A DNA stretch of 46,447 bases from Planctomycetota bacterium (GTDB taxonomy: Bacteria; Planctomycetota; UBA1135; GCA-002686595). The notes under the pieces are model-generated. The model was not told the DNA's origin and did not search any database. It was given only the letters and a program-made list of their open reading frames with translations. The position numbers and the translations under genes were made by a program. The stretch spans positions 1 to 46,447 of the forward strand of contig JAJDEV010000147.1 of assembly GCA_029259605.1 (NCBI GenBank), written 5' to 3'. Numbering within the stretch: the stretch's first letter is position 1; every line of letters begins with the position of its first letter. Of the stretch, positions 8,335-15,805 are shown piece by piece.

Positions 8335-9008
8335 AGGAACGATCCGAGAACGACCCGTGGTTCGAGCGGCTGTCCGAACACTTGGACGGCGAGCTCGATT
8401 CGCGCGAGAGCGCGCTGCTCACCGCGCACCTCGAACAGTGCGACGCGTGTCGCGCCGAGCTCGTCGCGCTGCGCACGCTCGTCACCGCGGCCAGTGCGCT
8501 GCCGGACTGGGCACCCGCGCGGGACCTGTGGCCCGCTGTCGAGGCGTGCCTCACGTCCGGATCGCGGCGCGCGCCGAGGTCGCGCGTCGGCCCGCTGGTA
8601 GCGTTGGCCGCGGCCGCGCTGCTCGTCGCGTTCCTCGTCGATCGCTTCGTCGGCGGATCGGTCGCGCCGCCCGCGACCGAGCGCTTCGTTCTGCTCCTGC
8701 ACGAGCCCGCGGAACTGTTGGCGAGCGCCGACGCGAGCGAGATCGAAGCGGTCGTCGAGCGCTATCGCGAGTGGGGGCGAGCCTGGGGCGCGAAGGGCAA
8801 CGTCGAGGGCGGCGAGAAGCTCGCGGACGGCGAGGGGTTCGTCGTCCGTCCGGGGGACGGGCCCGAGGCGCTCGACACCCGAGGCGGGATCGGGGGCTTC
8901 TTCCTGATTCGTGCCGACGACTACGAACAGGCGCTCGTCATCGCGCGATCTCATCCGCACCTGGACCTCGGCGGTTGGATCGAGGTTCGTCGCATCGAGG
9001 AAACCTGA
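8331..9008 (+). CDS. Zinc-finger anti-sigma factor with C-terminal YCII/DGPF-like domain
   Basis: A 225-residue membrane protein in three parts. Residues 8-45 are a zf-HC2 anti-sigma domain with H33-x3-C37-x2-C40, which would hold the sigma factor in the cytoplasm. Residues 87-103 form one membrane helix. Residues 117-223, outside the membrane, resemble the YCII/DGPF fold: FVLLLHEPAE, a helical middle (VVERYREWGRAWGAKGNVEGGEKL), GGFFLIRADDYEQALVIARSHP and the closing IEVRRI. DGPF proteins are known as separate genes next to some ECF groups (ECF42); here the domain is fused to the anti-sigma factor as a possible sensor. ATGA overlap with the sigma gene and a 2-nt gap to the lipoprotein gene show one operon. 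Confidence 0.8.
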   Translation: MKERSENDPWFERLSEHLDGELDSRESALLTAHLEQCDACRAELVALRTLVTAASALPDWAPARDLWPAVEACLTSGSRRAPRSRVGPLVALAAAALLVAFLVDRFVGGSVAPPATERFVLLLHEPAELLASADASEIEAVVERYREWGRAWGAKGNVEGGEKLADGEGFVVRPGDGPEALDTRGGIGGFFLIRADDYEQALVIARSHPHLDLGGWIEVRRIEET

Positions 9009-9010
9009 TC

Positions 9011-9592
9011 ATGAAGCAACACAACAACGCTCTCACTCTCTTCGTCCTGGTCTGCGCCGTCTCCACGGCCGGCTGCCGCTCGACCGACACGCGCGACCTG
9101 CGCGTCGACGACGAGTCGAAAGTCGTCGCGGGATCCGACGCTCCCGATCCGGTGGCGTCCAAGGCGACGTTCGATCGACTCGTGTCCATGGCCGGCAACT
9201 GGCGCGGGCGCAGCACCAAGGGCTGGGAGGACACGGTCACGATCGAGGTCATCGCCGCCGGAACCGTCGTCGTCATGCGCTCGTTCGATGCGCATCCCGG
9301 AGAGACGATGCTCACGCTCATCCACATGGACGGCGAGCGGCTCATGCTGTCGCACTACTGCGTCGCGAAGAATCAACCGCGCCTCATCGCGCGTTCGTTC
9401 GAGGACGAGGGGCGAACGGTCGGACTCGAGTTCCTCGACGGGACGAACATGGCGTCGCGCGACGTCGGGCACATGGACGGCCTCGTTTGGAAGTTCATCG
9501 ACGACACGGCGTTCACGTCGACGTGGAGCTGGTATCAGGCGGGAAACGTCAGCTTCATGGAGGAAATCGAGTACGTGCGCGAGGAGGAGTGA
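9011..9592 (+). CDS. DUF1579-like lipoprotein
   Basis: A 193-residue protein with a lipoprotein signal (ALTLFVLVCAVSTAGC, lipid-bearing Cys22) and a single beta-rich domain resembling DUF1579/lipocalin-like proteins: FDRLVSMAGNWRGRSTKGWED, VVVMRSFDAHPGETMLTLIHMDGERLMLSHYC, and SFMEEIEYVREE at the end. Such domains are eight- to ten-stranded barrels that may bind small hydrophobic ligands. It is the third gene of the sigma/anti-sigma operon (2-nt gap), so it may be part of the sensed process or an envelope partner of the anti-sigma factor's external domain. A 5-bp hairpin (9593-9606) follows directly after the stop. Confidence 0.7.
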   Translation: MKQHNNALTLFVLVCAVSTAGCRSTDTRDLRVDDESKVVAGSDAPDPVASKATFDRLVSMAGNWRGRSTKGWEDTVTIEVIAAGTVVVMRSFDAHPGETMLTLIHMDGERLMLSHYCVAKNQPRLIARSFEDEGRTVGLEFLDGTNMASRDVGHMDGLVWKFIDDTAFTSTWSWYQAGNVSFMEEIEYVREEE

Positions 9593-9606
9593 GGGCGGAC
9601 GCGCCC
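9593..9606 (+). terminator. Small hairpin after the sigma operon
   Basis: GGGCG-GACG-CGCCC begins at the base after the TGA stop. The stem has only 5 bp and no T tract follows, so it is at best a weak or Rho-assisted end. Confidence 0.25.
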
Positions 9607-9728
9607 GCCACCGACGCGTCTGTGGGTGGGAGAGGGGTCCCGGGGCAAGCGCTGTGGTCTTTTTCAACGCCGTTATGGCGGATTGGACTTTGTGGCACAA
9701 AGGACGAGATTCGCAAGCGGGCGAGCTG

Positions 9729-9734
9729 TACTCT
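9729..9734 (+). promoter_or_regulatory. Possible -10 box for the DNA-binding protein gene
   Basis: TACTCT in a locally AT-richer stretch (about 9655-9735) lies 56 nt before the ATG at 9791. An alternative promoter is TTGGAC (9683-9688) with GAGATT 17 bp further on. Neither is strong. The AT-richer composition of this intergenic region stands out from its surroundings. Confidence 0.25.
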
Positions 9735-9790
9735 GTTTGCTTGCCCAACCCCCTGGGCGCTCTCCAACCAACCCCTCACTCTCCTTTTCT

Positions 9791-10258
9791 ATGCCTGTTC
9801 AGAACAACCTCGACGCTCGTCTCCAGGCTCGGATCGAGTCGTTTGTCGAAGAGATCTCCTCGATCGTTCGCGATTCGGCCATGGATGCCGTCCGCCAAGC
9901 CCTCGAGACCGGCGGCTCCTCACGAACGCCCTCGCGCGGCCCGGGACGCCCGGCTGGCTCGGGCGCGGGCGGAGCACGCCGTAAGATCGTCAAGAAGACG
10001 CGCGGATCGCGTCGCGTGCGCCGCACGGCGGCGGACCTCGAGAAGCTCGGCGCCCAGGTCCTCACACACGTGAAGTCGAACCCGGGGCACCGGCTCGAGG
10101 AGATCGGCTCGGCGCTCGACGTCCCGACGTCGGAGCTCAAGCGTCCGGTCTTCCTCCTGCTCGAGGCCAAGGAATTGCGCACGACCGGCCAACGCCGCGG
10201 CACGAAGTACTTCGCCGGCGCGGGTGGCAAGAAGGCCACCAAGAAGAAGCGCAGCTAG
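9791..10258 (+). CDS. AT-hook and winged-helix-like DNA-binding protein
   Basis: A 155-residue basic protein. Residues 1-38 are a helical, possibly coiled segment (LDARLQARIESFVEEISSIVRDSAMDAVRQAL). Residues 44-60 hold an AT-hook-like core (SRGPGRPAGSGAGGARR) in a basic linker. Residues 78-145 look like a winged helix (LEKLGAQVLTHVKSNPGHRLEEIGSALDVPTSELKRPVFLLLEAKELRTTGQRRGTKYF), and the end is a lysine tail. Small proteins of this type are taken to be nucleoid-associated or architectural regulators; the targets here are unknown. Its TAG stop coincides with the end of an 82-bp CTAG-bounded inverted repeat, and a strong hairpin follows at 10361. Confidence 0.7.
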   Translation: MPVQNNLDARLQARIESFVEEISSIVRDSAMDAVRQALETGGSSRTPSRGPGRPAGSGAGGARRKIVKKTRGSRRVRRTAADLEKLGAQVLTHVKSNPGHRLEEIGSALDVPTSELKRPVFLLLEAKELRTTGQRRGTKYFAGAGGKKATKKKRS

Positions 10259-10336
10259 CCCGGTTCGGTCGCGAAGCGCTGATCTGACGCGCATCCGCGA
10301 CGATCTCGGCAAAGCCTCATGAAGAACCCGGGCTAG
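10255..10336. mobile_element. 82-bp CTAG-bounded imperfect palindrome (copy 3)
   Basis: CTAG is at both ends (10255-10258, 10333-10336). Reading inward, the left arm starts CTAGCCCGGTTCGGTCGCG and the right arm CTAGCCCGGGTTCTTCATGA; they pair imperfectly to the centre. The left CTAG holds the TAG stop of the DNA-binding protein gene. The right arm recurs almost unchanged at 39539-39586. The length is about half that of the 165-bp copies. Confidence 0.6.
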
Positions 10337-10360
10337 CGGAGCGCGTCTCGTCCGACACGG

Positions 10361-10394
10361 GAGCGAGGAGCGGCGATCGCGCCGTTCCTCGCTC
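10361..10394 (+). terminator. Strong hairpin, probable intrinsic terminator
   Basis: GAGCGAGGA-G-CGGCG, loop ATCG, CGCCG-T-TCCTCGCTC gives a stem of 15 pairs with one G-T pair, followed by TCTTCCGTTTC. It lies about 100 bp downstream of the DNA-binding protein gene and 150 bp before the next start, so it likely ends the upstream transcript. Confidence 0.6.
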
Positions 10395-10454
10395 TCTTCC
10401 GTTTCGGCCGGAGGAAGGCGCGCTCGATGGCCCCCAATGCGAGCCGGGCGCGCA

Positions 10455-10460
10455 TACTGT
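10455..10460 (+). promoter_or_regulatory. Possible -10 box for the monooxygenase fusion gene
   Basis: TACTGT lies just past the terminator hairpin, 85 nt before the ATG at 10546. It fits the TAnnnT pattern but has no recognisable -35. Confidence 0.25.
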
Positions 10461-10545
10461 CCGCCAACGCGCGCAACGGACGCCGTCGACACGCGTCGCG
10501 AACGCGTCTCTCGATTGTCGCCGCCACCCCCTCCCGATCGTCCCG

Positions 10546-12447
10546 ATGTCGAAGCAAGGTCCTTTTCTCGGTCTCGTCGTCCTTTCGTCCGTCTTCGCCG
10601 TCCCGGCTGCGGGGCTTGCCTCGAGCGCCTCCGACACGGAGACGGCGCCCGTCGCCCGGATCACGGGAATGCGCGTGACCGACCTCGCGGGCAGCGTGCA
10701 CCGCCTCGGCATCGAGGACGAGGTCGTTCCCGTCGCGCTCGTGTTCCTCGACACCGAGTGTCCGATCGCGAACAAGTACGCGCCGCGTCTGAACGAGATC
10801 GCGCGAGCCGCGACGCAGAACGGCACGCAGTTCTTCGGCGTCGTTTCGGATCCATCGACGAGCGCCACGGCGGCGCGTGAACATCGCGCGAAGTACGCGC
10901 TCGAGTTCCCGGTGCTGTTCGACGCGTCGGGCGAGCTCGCTGCGCGCCTCGTGCCGACCACGGTTCCGGAGGCGTTCGTCGTCGACACGAAGGACCGCGT
11001 CGCGTATCGGGGTCGCATCGACGACCGGTTCGTCGCGCTCGGCAAGCAGCGCGCGAGCATCACGTCACACGACTTCGCGGACGCCATCGCGGCGGTCGCG
11101 TCCGGCGCGGCTCCGCAGGACGCGCGCACCGAACCCGTCGGGTGCATGTTCGAGGCCTGGGACGGCGCTTCGATCGAGGAGTCGGTCACGTATCACCGCG
11201 ACGTCGCGCCGCTGCTCGCCGCGAACTGCGTCGAGTGTCACCGCGCCGGCGACGTCGGCCCGTTCGCGCTCGACACGTACGACGACGTCCGCCGCCGCGC
11301 CAAGATGATCGCGCACGTGACGCGCACCCGGACGATGCCGCCGTGGTTCGCCGCCGACGGATACGGTCACTTTCGCGACGAGCGCACGCTGAGCCGCAGC
11401 CAGATCGACGTGCTCGAGGCATGGGCTGCGGCGGGTGCTCCGGAGGGCGACGCGGCGAACGTCACGCCGCCGCCGACGTTTCCCGCGCAGCGTTGGCGCC
11501 TCGGTGAGCCCGACCTCGTGGTCGAGATGCCGGTCGACTACGAAGTGCCGGCCGCGGGCGAGGACATCTACCGCTACTTCGTGATTCCGAACGAGTTCGT
11601 CGACGACCAAGCCGTCGTCGCGATCGACTTCCGTCCCGGCGACCCGTCGGTGGTCCATCACTGCATCGCGTACATGGACTGGACCGGAGAGGCGCGCAGG
11701 TCGGACGACGCGACGCCCGCTCCGGGCTTCTCGGTCTTCGGCACCCAGGCGGACGCGCCCGATTCGAAGTTCGACGCGAGCGGACTCGACACCACGTCGC
11801 AGATCGCGGGCTGGGCGCCAGGTACGCAGCCGTACGTCCTGCCGGGCGGTGTGGCGCAGCGCCTGAAGGGCGGCGGGGACTTCGTCCTCGAGATCCACTA
11901 CCACCTCTCCGGAACAGCCACGACGGACCGCAGCGCGCTCGCGCTCTACTTCGCCGACGGTCCGGTCGAGCGCTACACCGAGAGCCTCGTCATCGGCACG
12001 CAGAACATCGACATCGCCCCCGGTGATCCCGAGTACCTGCGCCACGTCTGGATGGACGTCCCGTCCGACATGAACGTCATCGACGTGTCTCCGCACATGC
12101 ACAACCTCGGTCGGTCGGTCGAGGTGCTCGCGACGCTGCCCGACGGACGGGAAGAGCCGCTCATCCGCATCGACGACTGGGACTTCCGCTGGCAGGGTGC
12201 GTACACGTATCGCACGCCCGTGCGGCTGCCCGCGGGATCGCGCATCGACGCGTTCTTCGTGTTCGACAACTCGTCGGAGAACGTGTTCAACCCGAGCGAC
12301 CCGCCGATTCGCGTGCGCGAAGGGTGGCGCACGTTCGACGAGATGTGCCTCTTCTACTTCACGGTCGTTCCGGACGAACCGGAGCAAGCCGGTGGTATCT
12401 ACCGCGCGATGTTCGAGTCGTTCCAGCGCTCGGGAGCACCCGACTAG
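10546..12447 (+). CDS. Exported redoxin - cytochrome c - copper type II monooxygenase fusion
   Basis: A 633-residue protein: signal peptide (residues 1-28); a thioredoxin-fold redoxin region (about 38-185) with the single-Cys motif DTECPIANKYAP (C72); a class I cytochrome c segment with C228-V-E-C231-H232 and a likely distal Met in TMPPWF (M264); then a two-domain PHM/DBH-like copper monooxygenase region (about 315-633). Copper ligands can be matched: H371-H372 (VVHHCIAY), H451/H453 (EIHYHLSG), H517/H519 (SPHMHN) and a Met in FDEMCLFY, as in peptidylglycine monooxygenase. It may hydroxylate a substrate with the heme domain supplying electrons; the substrate is unknown. The fusion is recurrent in Planctomycetota and Acidobacteriota. 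Confidence 0.8.
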   Translation: MSKQGPFLGLVVLSSVFAVPAAGLASSASDTETAPVARITGMRVTDLAGSVHRLGIEDEVVPVALVFLDTECPIANKYAPRLNEIARAATQNGTQFFGVVSDPSTSATAAREHRAKYALEFPVLFDASGELAARLVPTTVPEAFVVDTKDRVAYRGRIDDRFVALGKQRASITSHDFADAIAAVASGAAPQDARTEPVGCMFEAWDGASIEESVTYHRDVAPLLAANCVECHRAGDVGPFALDTYDDVRRRAKMIAHVTRTRTMPPWFAADGYGHFRDERTLSRSQIDVLEAWAAAGAPEGDAANVTPPPTFPAQRWRLGEPDLVVEMPVDYEVPAAGEDIYRYFVIPNEFVDDQAVVAIDFRPGDPSVVHHCIAYMDWTGEARRSDDATPAPGFSVFGTQADAPDSKFDASGLDTTSQIAGWAPGTQPYVLPGGVAQRLKGGGDFVLEIHYHLSGTATTDRSALALYFADGPVERYTESLVIGTQNIDIAPGDPEYLRHVWMDVPSDMNVIDVSPHMHNLGRSVEVLATLPDGREEPLIRIDDWDFRWQGAYTYRTPVRLPAGSRIDAFFVFDNSSENVFNPSDPPIRVREGWRTFDEMCLFYFTVVPDEPEQAGGIYRAMFESFQRSGAPD

Positions 12448-12454
12448 CGCGGAC

Positions 12455-12604
12455 TCAGTCGGCGGTCGGATCCGCCGCCGGGTTCTCCGGTCCCTCGGAC
12501 GCGCGGAAGTTCGGCGCGAGCAGGTAGAGGAGCACGGCGGCGGCGATCAGTGCGAGGATCACGCGCACGATGCGGCTTCCCGGCGCTTGCGTGGGGGAGT
12601 TCAT
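12455..12604 (-). CDS. Small single-pass membrane protein
   Basis: A 49-residue protein: SPTQAPGSRIVRV, a transmembrane helix (VILALIAAAVLLYLLA), then an acidic, Pro-rich tail ending PAADPTAD. The ATG at 12604 has GGGGAG 7 nt upstream and is preferred over a start 60 nt earlier. No family is recognised. The gene is convergent with the monooxygenase fusion (7 bp between stops). The ribosome-binding site and the coherent membrane topology argue that it is real. Confidence 0.5.
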   Translation of the reverse strand: MNSPTQAPGSRIVRVILALIAAAVLLYLLAPNFRASEGPENPAADPTAD

Positions 12605-12721
12605 TTCGGGCTCCCCGATCGAGCGGCCGACCGACTGCTGCGCGGTGCTCGGGCTTTTGCGCACTGCGGCGTATGTCGGGATGCGCCGGTCCGGTCGATG
12701 ATCTTGGTGAGGAAGTCAGCC

Positions 12722-13225
12722 ATGTCGACGGATCATCAAAGCCACGCGGATCAGGAGTTGAAGCGCGTCGAGCTCGGCGAGGAGCATAGCGCGATCCGCA
12801 CGGTGATGCATTGGATCGAGAGGGAGCTCGCGCGCCAGCTGGAGAGCTCCGACGGCATTACGGCCGACGGTCCGTTGCTCGGTCCGCTGCGGTCCTTCCA
12901 CGAGCAGCTCGCGGCGCACTTCGAGTTCGAAGAGACGAGCGGGCTGCTGCCGCTCGCGATCACGATGTTGGGCAACACCGATCCGTCGCTGAAGGAATGG
13001 GAGTCGCAGCATCGCGAGCTACTCCTGCGACTCCGCGGATCGATCCACGTGTTGGAGCAGGCGGCGAAGACGCACGCGCCGCTCGCCCGATCGTTCGCGT
13101 CCGACCTGCGCGAGTTCTTCGACGACCTGCGCCGCCACGACGCGGTCGAGAACCGCATCCTCGGCGCCCATCGCAGTGGGGACTTTCGTGCGGCACAGAA
13201 CGCGCCGCACGCGTCGCCGGACTAG
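12722..13225 (+). CDS. Hemerythrin-like (HHE domain) protein
   Basis: A 167-residue helical protein with the spaced ligands of a non-heme di-iron HHE site: H22 (EEHSAI), H60 and H66-x3-E70 (FHEQLAAHFEFEE), H97 (QHRELL) and H139-x3-E143 (HDAVE). Members bind oxygen, nitric oxide or iron, and many act in damage repair or sensing. It is cytoplasmic with no signal peptide. A GAGGA site lies about 8 nt before the ATG. The TAG stop coincides with the left end of the 26-bp CTAG palindrome shared with the convergent CBS gene. Confidence 0.82.
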   Translation: MSTDHQSHADQELKRVELGEEHSAIRTVMHWIERELARQLESSDGITADGPLLGPLRSFHEQLAAHFEFEETSGLLPLAITMLGNTDPSLKEWESQHRELLLRLRGSIHVLEQAAKTHAPLARSFASDLREFFDDLRRHDAVENRILGAHRSGDFRAAQNAPHASPD

Positions 13226-13247
13226 CGTGAGTCTTAACCCGGGCTAG
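13222..13247. repeat. 26-bp CTAG-bounded mini-element (copy 4)
   Basis: Bounded by CTAG at 13222-13225 and 13244-13247. On the minus strand it begins CTAGCCCGGGTTAAGACTCA, close to the arm starting CTAGCCCGTGGTGAAACTCA at 36478, so it is a very short member of the same family. Both ends are used as stop codons: TAG 13223-13225 for hemerythrin on the plus strand and TAG (13246-13244) for the CBS protein on the minus strand. Confidence 0.55.
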
Positions 13248-13753
13248 GTCGGCTCGGACGTCGGGTCGCCGCCCAGCGTGCGCTTCTCCCACGTCTTCTT
13301 CTTGGGCACCGATGCGCGGTTCTTCTCGGCGAAGCGCTTGCCCTCGATCAGGCGGAGCAGGTCGAAGGACGACAGCACGCCGACGATGCGCTGCTCGTGC
13401 GTGACGACCAGGTGGTGGATGTGGTTCTTGCGCATGAGCCGCGCCGCGACTTCGGGCGCCGCGTAGCGGGCGACCGTTTGCACGTCGCGCACCATCACCT
13501 TGCCGACGAGCGTCTCGTCCTTGACCGAGTCCATGAGGTCGTGGGATGTGAGGATGCCGACGAGCGTTCCTTCCTTGTCCGCCACCGGTAGACAGTGGAT
13601 GCCGAGTTCGGTCATCAGGTGCCGTGCGTGTCCGACGGACTGGTGCCGGGTGAGCACCGTAACGCGTTGGACCATCAGGTCGTCGATGTGCACGAGGCCG
13701 GACTCCTTCTCGGGACCGGCCGCGTGCTTGGCACCCCAGTGGCTCTTCTTCAT
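13244..13753 (-). CDS. CBS-domain pair protein
   Basis: A 169-residue soluble protein made almost only of two CBS domains: first VHIDDLMVQRVTVLTRHQSVGHARHLMTELGIHCLPVADKEGTLVGILTSHDLMD (about 22-76), second VGKVMVRDVQTVARYAAPEVAARLMRKNHIHHLVVTHEQRIVGVLSSFDLLRLI (about 83-137), and a basic tail. Bateman modules bind adenosine nucleotides and act as energy or redox sensors. No effector domain is attached. Start 13753 (MKKSHWG) has GAGG 8 nt upstream and is preferred over one 36 nt earlier. The stop lies in the shared 26-bp palindrome. Confidence 0.82.
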   Translation of the reverse strand: MKKSHWGAKHAAGPEKESGLVHIDDLMVQRVTVLTRHQSVGHARHLMTELGIHCLPVADKEGTLVGILTSHDLMDSVKDETLVGKVMVRDVQTVARYAAPEVAARLMRKNHIHHLVVTHEQRIVGVLSSFDLLRLIEGKRFAEKNRASVPKKKTWEKRTLGGDPTSEPT

Positions 13754-13899
13754 GACGTACGCCTCTCGTCGTTGCGGCGTCGCGGGCACGCCCGTCGTCG
13801 GTGCGCTCTCTGCGCCCTACCCACGAAACTAAGCCGCTCGACGGCGGACCGCTGTACGCAGCAAGGCGTACTTGGACGCGCGATACGCCCGACGCGCCG

Positions 13900-15798
13900 C
13901 TACTTGCCGCCGCTACTCGCAGGCAGCAGCTGCACCTCGATGCGAGACGCGGCTTCCGGTGCGCGGTGCACGCGGTGCTGCGCGATCTGGAACGCTTCGG
14001 CCTCGGCGTGATAGATGTCGACGAAGCTCTGCGGGTTGCGGTCGATGACGGGGAACCACGAGCTTTGAATCTGCACCATGATCCGGTGCCCCTTGCGGAA
14101 GCGGTGGAACTTGTCGCGCAGATCGAAGCGCACCTGCGTCACTTCGCCGGGCACGAACGGGCGCGGCTGCTCGCTGCTCTCGCGGAACTTGCCCCGCATC
14201 ACTTCGCCTCCGACGAGCATTTCGAACCCGCGCTCGCCTTCGCCGACCGGCTGGACGGACGCGGGCGAGTCGCCCGGGAACACATCGACGAGCTTCACGA
14301 TCCAGTCCGCGTCGGTGCCGGTGGTCGAGACGAACAGGTTGGCGATGAGCGGGCCGGCGACGACCACGTCCTCCTCGAGCGGGGGCGTTTGGTAGACGAG
14401 GACGTCGTCCCGTTCGGAGGCGAAGCGCTGATCCTCGACCATCCAGACGTGTCCTTGGTGCGTTCCGGGCGTCGCCGAGAAGGGCACCGGATGCGCGGGA
14501 TCGCTGGTGAACTCGTCGAAGGCGCCGGCGACCGCGTCACCGCTCGGACCGTCGAACGCGAGCCCGCCGTCCGCGCGCAGATACAAACTCGCGGGCCGCG
14601 CGTCGGTCGGCGGCCAGTGATCGAAGCGCCGCCATTCGTTGGCGCCGGTCTCGAAGACGAGCGCCTCGGGCAGGTCGTGCGTGCCGTCGCCCTTGAGCAC
14701 TCCCTCGAAGAACGGGAACTCGATCTCCTCGCGATAGAACTGGCCGGTGGGCTGATCGAACGGGATGTCACCCAGCGACGTGCCCGCGCTGCCCGCCCAA
14801 CCGCCGTGGCTCCACGGACCGACGACGAGCACGCTCTTGTTCGCCGGATCGTTGCGCTCGATCTCGTAGTAGATCGACATCGGACCGTAGAAGTCCTCGG
14901 CGTCGAACCAGCCGGCGACGTTCAGCACCGTCGGCGTGATGTCGCGCATGTGGGGGAGCAGGTTGTGGCTCTTCCAGTACGCGTCGTACGAGCCGTGCTC
15001 CATGTACTCGTTCCACGTCGGCACGCGCTCGTGGAAGTAGCGGCGGTTGACGTTGACGATCGGGCCGAGGTCGAGGAAGAAGTCGTACCCGTTCGTCGTT
15101 CCGTAGTCGAACTGCCGGTTCTCGTTCTCCGACTGACCCTCGCGGACGGCGGCATACGACGACAGCCAGCTGAACGTGTACATCAACCGGAAGGCGCCGT
15201 TGTGATGGAAGTCGTCGCCGATGAACATGTCGGACGGCGACGCTTGCGGCGACGACGCCTTCATCGCGGGATGCGCGTCGATCATCCCCATGGCGGTCTG
15301 CCATCCGGGGTACGAGATACCCCATTGGCCGACGCGTCCGTTGTGATCGGGGACGTTCTCGAGCAACCACTCGATCGTGTCGTAGGTGTCGGTCGCTTCG
15401 TCGGTCTCGTCTGGCCCGACGAGCTGCGAATAGACCGGCTTCATCACCTCGAACTCACCTTGCGAGCGGAACTTCCCGCGCACGTCCTGGTGTACGTAGA
15501 TGTACTTCGACGGGTTGAACACCGCGGACGGCCCGAGCACCGGGCGACGCACCTCCTCTCCGTAGAAGCCGATGCCGTACGGCGTGCGCTTCATCAGGAT
15601 CGGGAGCTGCTCGCCACCCGCGTCCAGCGGCTCGTAAATCTGCGTGAAGAGCTCGACGCCATCGCGCATCGGGATCATCACTTCGCTCTTGAGGTACTCG
15701 TCGGCGAGGACCTGCGCGCGTGCGGCGGGGGCGAGCGGGACGAGGACGCAGGCGATCGACAGCAGGCGCAGGACGAGTCGCGAAGGGGTGTACTGCAT
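13900..15798 (-). CDS. Secreted CocE/NonD-family hydrolase (X-Pro peptidase-like)
   Basis: A 632-residue exported enzyme: signal peptide (SRLVLRLLSIACVLVPLAPAARA), then the S15/CocE alpha/beta-hydrolase domain beginning VMIPMRDGVELFTQIYEP, with the nucleophile elbow GQWGISYPGW (Ser162) and the conserved VHQDVRGKFRSQGEF. The second half is the jelly-roll C-terminal domain (DVLVYQTPPLEEDVVVAGPLIANLFVSTTGTDADWIVKLVDVFP...RKGHRIMVQIQSSWFP). The family includes cocaine esterase, glutaryl acylases and X-Pro dipeptidyl peptidases; an acyl or peptide bond is cleaved but the substrate is open. It starts 7 bp after the POTRA-HEAT gene and is probably co-transcribed with it. Confidence 0.85.
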   Translation of the reverse strand: MQYTPSRLVLRLLSIACVLVPLAPAARAQVLADEYLKSEVMIPMRDGVELFTQIYEPLDAGGEQLPILMKRTPYGIGFYGEEVRRPVLGPSAVFNPSKYIYVHQDVRGKFRSQGEFEVMKPVYSQLVGPDETDEATDTYDTIEWLLENVPDHNGRVGQWGISYPGWQTAMGMIDAHPAMKASSPQASPSDMFIGDDFHHNGAFRLMYTFSWLSSYAAVREGQSENENRQFDYGTTNGYDFFLDLGPIVNVNRRYFHERVPTWNEYMEHGSYDAYWKSHNLLPHMRDITPTVLNVAGWFDAEDFYGPMSIYYEIERNDPANKSVLVVGPWSHGGWAGSAGTSLGDIPFDQPTGQFYREEIEFPFFEGVLKGDGTHDLPEALVFETGANEWRRFDHWPPTDARPASLYLRADGGLAFDGPSGDAVAGAFDEFTSDPAHPVPFSATPGTHQGHVWMVEDQRFASERDDVLVYQTPPLEEDVVVAGPLIANLFVSTTGTDADWIVKLVDVFPGDSPASVQPVGEGERGFEMLVGGEVMRGKFRESSEQPRPFVPGEVTQVRFDLRDKFHRFRKGHRIMVQIQSSWFPVIDRNPQSFVDIYHAEAEAFQIAQHRVHRAPEAASRIEVQLLPASSGGK

Positions 15799-15805
15799 GG
15801 TTCGA

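Noticed and set aside
9683-9711. Sigma-54 promoter before the DNA-binding protein gene (TGGCAC present)
   Set aside because: The second element TTGCA is not at the required spacing.
12445-12455. Another CTAG element at the end of the monooxygenase fusion gene
   Set aside because: Only the tetranucleotide matches; the following sequence does not resemble the family ends.
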